Made by a program: the position numbers and the translations under genes. From positions 1 through 16,485 of the forward strand of contig NZ_SMYO01000033.1 in assembly GCF_004358205.1 (NCBI RefSeq): a DNA stretch of 16,485 bases, written 5' to 3'. Below the pieces are notes generated by a model that saw only the letters and a program-made list of their open reading frames with translations, ran no database searches and was not told the DNA's origin. Below are positions 1 to 4,550 of this stretch, piece after piece (position 1 is the stretch's first letter; the number at the start of each line of letters is the position of its first letter). The DNA is from Bacillus salipaludis (GTDB lineage: Bacteria > Bacillota > Bacilli > Bacillales_B > DSM-18226).

Positions 1-147
1 AACAAAAGAAAAACTCACAAAATGGGGATTAAAAGATATATCCCAACTTTATGAGTTACGATACTTAAAAGATTGAACCGCCGTATACGGAACCGTACGT
101 ACGGTGGTGTGAGAGGTCGGGGATTAAATTTCCCCTCCTACTCTATT
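1..147 (+). mobile_element. Group II intron, 3' end (domains V and VI), truncated by window edge
   Basis: Domain V lies at about 75-109. A 9-bp stem (ACCGCCGTA pairing with TACGGTGGT, one G-U) is followed by a 2-nt CG bulge on the 3' side, a 4-bp upper stem and a GAAC tetraloop, which is the standard domain V layout. Domain VI follows at about 111-146, with a GGGG/CCCC stem and a candidate bulged branch-point A at 140, six to seven bases before the presumed 3' splice site at 146-147. The intron ORF stop overlaps the start of domain V. The exact 3' boundary is uncertain by one or two bases because the flanking exon starts GTGCTAACGG and the junction is T-rich. Confidence 0.9.
2..76 (+). CDS. 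Group II intron reverse transcriptase/maturase, C-terminal 24 residues (partial)
   Basis: The frame enters from the left edge and ends at TGA 74-76. The visible C-terminus contains KWGLKDISQLYELRYLKD, which is characteristic of the end of LtrA-type intron-encoded proteins of bacterial class C introns. It is immediately followed by intron domains V and VI, so the protein belongs to that intron and would act in its splicing and retrohoming. The catalytic reverse transcriptase domains lie outside the window, so whether the element is active cannot be judged. Confidence 0.88.
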   Translation, partial: TKEKLTKWGLKDISQLYELRYLKD

Positions 148-340
148 GTGCTAACGGGCAGGTTTGTTAAATAACAATTGAAACAAGCTGTTCAATGATG
201 CCCCTGGTAAAACAAGAGCATATTAGCTTTCAAGACTGGAACATGTGTCAGTTATCATAATCACTGCTGGGTAAACCTTTTTCAAGAGTGACGTAAAATG
301 GTGTGGAAGTTTTTTTATTTTTCCCATGTGAAAATAGGTA

Positions 341-1441
341 TCATGATGTTATATATTTTTTCTTTACTCTCTTCACAATCATTAGTAGAAAAAAGAGTAT
401 AGGAATGTATCCATAATCTATAATAAATCCTATTTCCCCTATATAGGTAGTTAACGTATAAATTTGTTGCCCTGTCTTTAAAAAATAAATGATAATTAAT
501 ACAAGCATAAATATCAAAAGAACCCCATATTTTTGCTTCAAGTTGGTCACCTTCTTTATAATACGGCTGGTACACCAAAAGGAAATACAAAAATTAGGAA
601 GAAGGACAATAGTCCAAGTGGCAATACCAATGAATTCAAATCTCTCAACGAAAGGCATCTCTACTATTTTCCACATCGTTAAGGTTGGCCATATGTTTTT
701 TTGCAACTGTCCTTCAGAATAATAAGCAAAGGTTAAAATCGCAAGAAATGTATAGGCAATCATAGCAATAAGGACAGCCAGATGAGCCCATTTTTTTGAT
801 TTTTTCGGTTCTTTGATAAATGGATAAATAAACAAAAGTATCAAATAGCCAGAATAGGTAAAGGACATATGATAAGATGCTTTAACCAGATCCTTTATTG
901 AGTGGTCAAAAATTGGAAGGAGGTTCCTGAAATCCGCATAAGGTATCGTAAATAAAAAAGTGAAAGCTAAATAAGCGGGAAGAACAAATCCAAAAAACGC
1001 CACACCTGCTATGGTTCTAATCCCTCCAAAGACGATATAAGTAGCTAAGCAACAAAAAGCTAGAGAATACCAAAATGTACTTAAATCCGGAAACATCCAC
1101 ACTTGAATGACTCTTATAAAATTACTAAGTACAGTGACAGCGCTAACAAGATAATAGATAACAAATGGCAGGGATATGAGTTTGCCCATTTTATTTCCAA
1201 ATATGACGGTATGAGCTTTCATTATATCTCCATCTGCTGTTTCGGCGATTTTATACATCATCCATAGAATGATATGGATACTTAAACCGGAAATGATAAC
1301 GGAAATCCATGCATCGTATCCTGCAGTTAATGCGATAATACGCTGGAAGCCAAGAACCCCTACGCCAACCTGCATCTTATGGATCAGAAAAAAAACTAAA
1401 AAAGGCGATATTTTTGCTTTTTCAGGCACTATTTGTTCCAT
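341..1441 (-). CDS. GerAB-type (GerB family) spore germination permease, orphan
   Basis: This 366-aa, very hydrophobic protein has about ten predicted membrane segments and belongs to the spore germination permease family (GerAB, GerBB, YndE; APC superfamily fold). In family members the B subunit sits in the spore inner membrane and binds the germinant amino acid. The N-terminal part (KISPFLVFFLIHKMQVGVGVL) and the following GYDAWISVIISG stretch fit the conserved first two helices. The start ATG (1441-1439) is preceded by GGAGGAAGGG about 7 bases upstream. No A subunit (GerAA) or C subunit (GerAC lipoprotein) lies next to it, so it is an orphan B gene. It may work with subunits encoded elsewhere or be a relic of a tricistronic operon. 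The reading frame is intact and of normal length. Confidence 0.9.
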   Translation of the reverse strand: MEQIVPEKAKISPFLVFFLIHKMQVGVGVLGFQRIIALTAGYDAWISVIISGLSIHIILWMMYKIAETADGDIMKAHTVIFGNKMGKLISLPFVIYYLVSAVTVLSNFIRVIQVWMFPDLSTFWYSLAFCCLATYIVFGGIRTIAGVAFFGFVLPAYLAFTFLFTIPYADFRNLLPIFDHSIKDLVKASYHMSFTYSGYLILLFIYPFIKEPKKSKKWAHLAVLIAMIAYTFLAILTFAYYSEGQLQKNIWPTLTMWKIVEMPFVERFEFIGIATWTIVLLPNFCISFWCTSRIIKKVTNLKQKYGVLLIFMLVLIIIYFLKTGQQIYTLTTYIGEIGFIIDYGYIPILFFLLMIVKRVKKKYITS

Positions 1442-1693
1442 TAACCCTTCCTCCGGTTCTTATGTCAATCACTTTTTTGCTTTTTACTCATGTTAAATAT
1501 CATATTAGGATTTTATACCATTGAAGCTTATAATCATTGATGTTGATCGCTTCATTAAGAGTAATCTTAAGGTCCACCATTCACGGTGTATAGATTAAAA
1601 AAGGAGTTAAGGAAGGTAAATCTTAATAAGTATGTCTATATTTATCTTTTCCTTATATGGAATAATTATGAATCATGCTGCAGTATAATGGGT

Positions 1694-1707
1694 CACCTAT
1701 ATAGGTG
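1694..1707. repeat. Perfect 14-bp palindrome
   Basis: CACCTATATAGGTG is an exact inverted repeat, located 9 bases beyond the stop of the small minus-strand Gly-rich frame and just after a TATAAT hexamer on the plus strand (1684-1689). There is no T-run on either side, so it is not a normal intrinsic terminator. It could be an operator-like site or part of an extended processing hairpin. The function is unknown. Confidence 0.5.
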
Positions 1708-1716
1708 GGTGAAATT

Positions 1717-1794
1717 TTATGATAAAGGCTTGGGAGTAGATATGAAATAGGGACTGCCACCGCCGACACCGCCTCCGTAGCCAAATCTGCACAT
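1717..1794 (-). CDS. Short Gly-rich peptide (25 aa), possibly spore-associated
   Basis: ATG at 1794-1792 opens a 25-codon frame beginning MCRFGYGGGVGGGSPYF and ending at TAA 1719-1717. A modest ribosome binding site (CAGGTAATG) lies about 7-12 bases upstream. The FGYGGG head resembles the Gly-rich head of the YjcZ-type protein encoded at 2525-2683, but the hydrophobic tail that defines that family is missing. It could be a small spore-coat-type peptide or a truncated YjcZ-like gene. The call is tentative because the frame is so short. It lies among other small spore-type genes. Confidence 0.4.
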   Translation of the reverse strand: MCRFGYGGGVGGGSPYFISTPKPLS

Positions 1795-1917
1795 ACTTAT
1801 CATTACCTGTTAAAATGTTCGAAATAAAACCCTCACTATGTATCTTAATTCATAGGACAAGAATTCTTGGACAAACATCATATTGATAATGGAAAATATA
1901 CAACTTGTCTATAAATG

Positions 1918-1950
1918 CAAAAAAACGTCTGCTTGAAAGAGGCAAACGTT
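1918..1950 (-). terminator. Rho-independent terminator (minus strand)
   Basis: Read on the minus strand, AACGTTTGC pairs with GCAGACGTT (one G-U) around a loop of about nine bases and runs straight into TTTTTTT. It starts only 2-3 bases after the stop of the minus-strand frame at 1953-2075, which supports that frame having been a real transcription unit. Confidence 0.7.
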
Positions 1951-1952
1951 CT

Positions 1953-2075
1953 CTATATCCGAGAAGGTAATGTATAATATGTTGGTTTTACGCTGGCGGT
2001 AATCATAATATATGTACAAGATCATGAAATGGACAAGGGCTGATTTTTTATCGAATTAATTTTTGGTTTGTTCAA
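1953..2075 (-). pseudogene. Small 40-codon reading frame interrupted by an in-frame TGA
   Basis: A very good ribosome binding site (GGAGG at 2087-2083) is followed 7 bases later by TTG at 2075-2073. The frame encodes MNKPKINSIKNQPLSIS, then TGA at codon 18, then continues open for 22 codons (ending VKPTYYTLPSRI) to TAG at 1955-1953. A minus-strand terminator follows immediately. The arrangement of ribosome binding site, frame and terminator looks like a complete small gene, and the TGA would be a nonsense mutation, for example from CGA or TGG. Alternatives are a 17-aa peptide with a chance downstream frame, or stop readthrough. I do not recognise the family. Confidence 0.35.
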
Positions 2076-2204
2076 AAAAATTCCTCCAAATAAAACTTAA
2101 CTGATTGGGTACTCAAGTTAAACTGATGCATAGTCTAGAGTGTAGCCGAAAAGCCATAGTATTGCTTAGCACATAGACCAGTCAAAGACAGTCTCAATCA
2201 TCAG

Positions 2205-2228
2205 AAGCCCCTAGTAGGGCTTTTTTTG
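2205..2228 (+). terminator. Rho-independent terminator
   Basis: AAGCCC pairs with GGGCTT around CTAGTA and runs into TTTTTTTG. No convincing plus-strand gene lies directly upstream. The preceding stretch (2100-2200) looks like a degenerate member of the dispersed intergenic repeat seen elsewhere in the window, and such repeats carry a terminator-like hairpin. Confidence 0.7.
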
Positions 2229-2322
2229 TATATATTAATACTTTCCACTTAATAAAAAACTACACTTAAGCATGGGCAGGGAGACAACCTAGGAGAAGGA
2301 TCTTAATTGCAGATAGTGCCCA

Positions 2323-2350
2323 ACCACTTTTTGGTATTTTACATATTTTA
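2323..2350 (+). promoter_or_regulatory. Candidate SigK (mother-cell sporulation) promoter for the yjcZ-like genes
   Basis: The sequence CATATTTTA at 2342-2350 matches the known SigK -10 consensus CATAnnnTA. An AC dinucleotide at 2323-2324 lies 17 bases upstream, where the short SigK -35 element is expected. The site is about 30 bases ahead of the first YjcZ-like start codon, a sensible position. The consensus is short and AT-rich, so a chance match is possible. The SigK assignment is an inference. Confidence 0.4.
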
Positions 2351-2380
2351 TAGGTATCAGCTGAAAAGGAGGTTGTGTTT

Positions 2381-2488
2381 ATGGATGGTGTTGGTTTCGG
2401 AGGCGCTGGTGGTGGCTTTGCCTTACTCGTTGTTTTGTTTATCCTTCTTATTATTATAGGAGCTTCATTTGTTGGTGGTTTTGTTTAA
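2381..2488 (+). CDS. YjcZ-family sporulation small protein (35 aa)
   Basis: This protein has a Gly-rich head (GVGFGGAGGGF) followed by one hydrophobic helix (FALLVVLFILLIIIGASF). That is the standard architecture of the YjcZ/sporulation family of about 25-55 residues, which are small membrane-associated proteins made during sporulation in Bacillaceae and lack a defined biochemical role. The start ATG is preceded by AAAGGAGG (2365-2372) with 8 bases of spacing. It lies 36 bases ahead of a second member of the same family and probably shares its transcript, which ends at the terminator near 2694-2723. Confidence 0.85.
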   Translation: MDGVGFGGAGGGFALLVVLFILLIIIGASFVGGFV

Positions 2489-2524
2489 GAAATAACCTAT
2501 ACCTTTTTGAAAGGAGGAGTAATT

Positions 2525-2683
2525 ATGGATGGTTACGGTGGTTTTGGAGGCTGCGGTGGATTCGGTGGTTGTTGTTCCCCCGGATTTGGCTACGGAGGTG
2601 GCTTTTGCGGAGGCAATCCATTCGTTTTAATCGTAGTATTATTCATCCTGTTAATTATCGTTGGAGCAGTATGTTTTTACTAA
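2525..2683 (+). CDS. YjcZ-family sporulation small protein, Cys/Gly-rich head (52 aa)
   Basis: Residues 1-31 are rich in Gly, Tyr, Phe and Cys (repeats of FGG, GYGGG, five cysteines including CC at 16-17). Residues 33-51 form a single hydrophobic helix (FVLIVVLFILLIIVGAVCF) typical of the YjcZ family. The helix is almost the same as that of its upstream neighbour, whereas the head is longer and Cys-rich, so the pair look like diverged tandem duplicates. AAGGAGG at 2511-2517 sits 7 bases before the ATG. The cysteines suggest possible disulfide cross-linking in the spore layers, which is only inference. A strong terminator follows the stop by about 10 bases. Confidence 0.85.
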   Translation: MDGYGGFGGCGGFGGCCSPGFGYGGGFCGGNPFVLIVVLFILLIIVGAVCFY

Positions 2684-2693
2684 TTTATACTCT

Positions 2694-2723
2694 TGAAAAA
2701 AGCCTTATAAAAAGGCTTTTTCA
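2694..2723 (+). terminator. Rho-independent terminator of the yjcZ-like pair
   Basis: AAAAAGCCTT and AAGGCTTTTT form a stem around a short AT-rich loop, ending in a T-run. It begins about 10 bases after the stop codon at 2683. The A-run on the other side could let it work weakly in the minus direction too. Confidence 0.85.
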
Positions 2724-2870
2724 TTTGTTATCAGAGATTGAGCATCCTTCTAGACTACTTCTATGTCTTTTTATCCTACCTTCACTATGGTAACTCACAT
2801 ACCACCGCGTATTTTCATGACTCAGATTTGTTGTGATCAGTTGAATATATGGTAAATCAACATTCGACAT

Positions 2871-2902
2871 GAAAAAAGAGCAAGCCTGAAGGCGTTGCTC
2901 TA
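2871..2902 (-). terminator. Rho-independent terminator (minus strand)
   Basis: On the minus strand AGAGCAACGCC pairs with GGCTTGCTCT around TTCA, with one mismatch, and runs into TTTTTTC. It lies about 10 bases beyond the stop of the 79-aa minus-strand gene at 2913-3152. Confidence 0.85.
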
Positions 2903-2912
2903 TAAGCGATTC

Positions 2913-3152
2913 TCAGAAGAAGAATGGGAAAAACGGGGCACCAAACGGTCTAAAGAAAGGTCTGCCGAAAAATGGCCCAGGGAAAAATCCAAAGCCGTAG
3001 CCATCATTTGGTTGCTTTGAATTTAGTTCAGCTATTTCTAAACCGTCCTTTTTTACTTTAACAACCTTGCCGATAACCCAGTCACCTTGTTCATTTTTAA
3101 ACTTAATCAATTGACCTTCGAAACGACGAGCATTTTCATAATTGAAGTACAT
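2913..3152 (-). CDS. 79-aa protein with SH3-like N-terminal part and Phe/Pro/Gly-rich tail, putative spore protein
   Basis: The start at ATG 3152-3150 is preferred over the longer frame opening at 3206 because AGAGG lies at the right distance before it and the added 18 residues look non-native. Residues 1-50 (FEGQLIKFKNEQGDWVIGKV and following) read like a small beta-barrel: a charged, Gly-containing strand pattern with KVVKVKKDGLEIAEL. The last 30 residues are dominated by Phe, Gly and Pro (PGPFFGRPFFRPFGAPFFPF). Bacillaceae have uncharacterised proteins of this design, and the tail resembles spore-coat-type low-complexity sequences. I infer a spore role from that and from the neighbouring YjcZ-type genes. 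No function is established. Confidence 0.75.
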   Translation of the reverse strand: MYFNYENARRFEGQLIKFKNEQGDWVIGKVVKVKKDGLEIAELNSKQPNDGYGFGFFPGPFFGRPFFRPFGAPFFPFFF

Positions 3153-3183
3153 GCCAAAAACCTCTTTTCTAAGGGAATTGCTA

Positions 3184-3192
3184 TAAATTATG
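3184..3192 (-). promoter_or_regulatory. Possible SigK -10 element for the 79-aa gene
   Basis: On the minus strand CATAATTTA matches CATAnnnTA, about 32 bases ahead of the preferred start codon. The nearest upstream AC is 14 bases away, shorter than the usual 16-17, so the match is incomplete. It parallels the better site upstream of the yjcZ-like pair. Confidence 0.25.
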
Positions 3193-3331
3193 TAAAGATG
3201 CCACATGTTGAGAGTGCAATTGACTATGTCTTGTCCATTTTTGGTAAAAATAAAAACTCGCCTAGTTTGTAAAGAAATTCAATTAAAGTATCGAGTGCAA
3301 GAGCCGAAGAGCAAAGCTGTCATTCTGGATA

Positions 3332-3565
3332 GCTTTTGCCCAGCACAATAAATTAAAATGGTATATCGCACTGCCGATTCTTTCAGCAGACCTTTATTCA
3401 TCCGTTGCGTATGGGCCAGAAGCGGGAATGACAGAACTTGTTAAGTTTGGGAATGATGCAAAGTGGTATATCATCCCTATTACGATTTCCACTGTTACCT
3501 TATCATTTAAAGAAATAGGTTATAAAGGCATGATAAATTCTCATACCTTTTATATATTTTATTGA
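3332..3565 (+). pseudogene. N-terminal fragment of a KimA/YdaO-like APC permease (left copy)
   Basis: The frame starting at 3332 reads AFAQHNKLKWYIALPILSAD, then LYSSVAYGPEAGMTELVKFG, then NDAKWYIIPITISTVTL. This is the first helix region of APC-type permeases of the KimA/YdaO K+ uptake kind, whose family has an SSDALSSVAYG motif at this place. There is no start codon with a ribosome binding site. Homology ends near 3506, after which about 20 unrelated codons lead to TGA at 3563-3565. More than 500 residues of a normal permease are missing. A second, shorter relic of the same gene lies on the far side of the kdp operon at about 15235-15310. The KimA assignment, as opposed to another APC subfamily, is moderately secure. 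Confidence 0.65.
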
Positions 3566-4013
3566 GCTAATTCAGTTTTTGGCTGCAGGTCAGAATTTGA
3601 ATTTTGGATTTTGCGTAGTGGAGTTCTGTTCATGCACGCACTAACGGTGTAAACAGCAGAGCATCTAAAAACGCACCTTAATATTCAATGCTACGGGATT
3701 GTGAAGAATTGTACTTAAACTATAGGGTACAAGAGTTGAAGTTCTAGCTGCCATTTTGGCAGCTTTCTTTATTGTGCTAAATGTCAGGATAGTCGAAGAG
3801 TCCAGATTGATGTTTATTCAGCAATCACGCCAGATTGTTAAGGATGTAGTTTAGCATTAAAAGTGGGGAACCGTATCACAAGCGACAACCCTCTAACCAA
3901 ATATGGACTGCCCTAAAAAGACATTCCAATCAATGGAAGAATGGTATGGGTTGGTCTATTTTTTTATGTCCTGTCTTATCGAAAAATGTAAAAAAGTGAA
4001 AATTGGATACATG
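3566..4013. other. Decayed intergenic region with dispersed repeats
   Basis: I see no supportable gene here. The stretch holds a CTAACGG-type repeat remnant (about 3641), a TGTACTTAAACT repeat (about 3710-3721) shared with 15912-15923, and the terminator-like hairpin at 3746-3770 followed by ATTGTGCTAA, which recurs at the exon joined to the left intron. A 70-codon frame at 3903-4115 runs through the kdp promoter and has no ribosome binding site, so I treat it as chance. Confidence 0.6.
3746..3770 (+). terminator. Terminator-like hairpin within a dispersed repeat
   Basis: AGCTGCCA pairs perfectly with TGGCAGCT around TTT and is followed by TTCTTT. It is the hairpin of a dispersed intergenic repeat and may also insulate the kdp promoter from upstream transcription. 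Confidence 0.7.
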
Positions 4014-4017
4014 AATT

Positions 4018-4066
4018 TTTATATTTTTTTTACACCTTTGCGGGAAATTTTTACCCTATTTTTACG
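4018..4066 (+). promoter_or_regulatory. KdpE operator: two tandem pairs of half-sites
   Basis: TTTATA (4018-4023) and TTTACA (4029-4034) are separated by five bases, the same spacing and nearly the same sequence as the characterised E. coli KdpE site in front of kdpFABC. A second pair, TTTACC (4050-4055) and TTTACG (4061-4066), has the same 11-bp repeat. The four half-sites begin at 4018, 4029, 4050 and 4061, so they all fall on about one face of the helix. The second pair abuts the likely promoter -10 region, as expected for an OmpR-family activator contacting RNA polymerase. The kdpE gene of this locus would supply the regulator. The binding itself is inferred. Confidence 0.65.
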
Positions 4067-4077
4067 CGAAACCGAAG

Positions 4078-4083
4078 TAGAAT
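4078..4083 (+). promoter_or_regulatory. Putative -10 element of the kdp promoter
   Basis: TAGAAT matches five of six bases of the SigA -10 consensus. No good -35 is found at 16-18 bp (the spacing lands on CTATTT/CCTATT), which fits an activator-dependent promoter whose KdpE sites cover the -35 region. Transcription would start near 4090, giving a leader of about 240 bases to the 29-aa gene. Confidence 0.45.
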
Positions 4084-4201
4084 TTATCTATGCCAATGAG
4101 GTCAATCAATACTAAACAAAGCTAATCATTAAATCAGTTTAAGGAGGAATTTAGTAAATTTACTCAGATACACAGAAAAGGATTGAACCATAGGGGGGTA
4201 T

Positions 4202-4336
4202 ATGAAAAATATCTTGATCTTAGGTATCTCTTTAATCCGAAGTTTGAGTAAGCCGAACAAAGAGAATTTCCACTGGTTGATTAATCGGATGCACTCAACA
4301 GTTGAAAACATGAGGATGGAGGTTAGGTATGTTTAA
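4202..4336 (+). CDS. Possible 44-aa leader peptide ahead of the kdp genes
   Basis: ATG at 4202 opens 44 codons beginning MKNILILGISLIRSLSKPNK and ending at TAA 4334-4336. AGGGGGG lies just upstream, with only about 3 bases of spacing, so initiation would be weak. The stop overlaps the start of the next small frame (4329) by 8 bases, an arrangement that allows translational coupling. I do not recognise the sequence. It may be a real leader peptide or a chance frame in the kdp leader. Confidence is low because length and codon content give little support. Confidence 0.3.
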   Translation: MKNILILGISLIRSLSKPNKENFHWLINRMHSTVENMRMEVRYV

Positions 4337-4418
4337 CAACGATTTTGTATCAATTGCACTTTTTATTTTAGCCTTTGCTATTTTTTGGGGATTTACTTTA
4401 TTTTGTGAAAAAGCATGA
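4329..4418 (+). CDS. 29-aa single-pass membrane peptide upstream of kdpF
   Basis: MFNNDFVSIALFILAFAIFW is followed by GFTLFCEKA and TGA at 4416-4418. A strong GGAGG (4318-4322) precedes the ATG by 6 bases. The peptide is one membrane helix with a short polar C-terminal end. From family knowledge, kdp operons in several phyla carry a comparable unnamed peptide directly ahead of kdpF, often with a C-terminal aromatic-xx-C-E/D pattern, which this GFTLFCEKA end fits. It ends 13 bases before kdpF, so it is part of the operon. A role as an accessory or stabilising peptide of the Kdp complex is inference. Confidence 0.7.
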   Translation: MFNNDFVSIALFILAFAIFWGFTLFCEKA

Positions 4419-4431
4419 GGAGGAAATCGGT

Positions 4432-4509
4432 ATGCTTATACCTGGAATCATTGGAGTAGCTTTAATTGTTTATTTGACCTACGTCTTAATTAAACCTGAG
4501 AAGTTTTAG
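4432..4509 (+). CDS. kdpF: KdpF, small subunit of the K+-transporting ATPase
   Basis: This is a 25-aa single-helix peptide (MLIPGIIGVALIVYLTYVLI) ending KPEKF, the typical KdpF C-terminus. KdpF sits in the membrane beside KdpA and stabilises the KdpFABC complex, but is not strictly needed for transport in E. coli. GAGGAGGAAA (4417-4426) provides the ribosome binding site, overlapping the stop of the preceding 29-aa frame. kdpA follows after 41 bases with its own ribosome binding site. Confidence 0.92.
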   Translation: MLIPGIIGVALIVYLTYVLIKPEKF

Positions 4510-4550
4510 GATGAATTTAACAATGATGAACATGTAGGAGGAACATCGAA

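Noticed and set aside
148..340. Short frame from about 195 (MMPLVKQEHISFQDWN...) right of the left intron
   Set aside because: It ends after about 20 codons, has no ribosome binding site, and I do not recognise it. It may be a gene scrap, but this cannot be supported.
3153..3206. Longer N-terminus (97 aa) for the minus-strand spore-type protein
   Set aside because: AGAGG sits just before the internal ATG at 3152, and the extra residues overlap the putative promoter.
3903..4115. 70-codon plus-strand frame ahead of the kdp genes
   Set aside because: It has no ribosome binding site, low-complexity Phe-rich content, and runs across the KdpE half-sites and the promoter.
4090..4550. A c-di-AMP (ydaO-type) riboswitch in the kdp leader, as known for some Bacillus kdp operons
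   Set aside because: I looked for the conserved words of that riboswitch (for example CGCTTAA, CGGGGGA and the CCGAACCCGACAGCTAACC-like 3' part) and found none. A covariance-model search would settle it.
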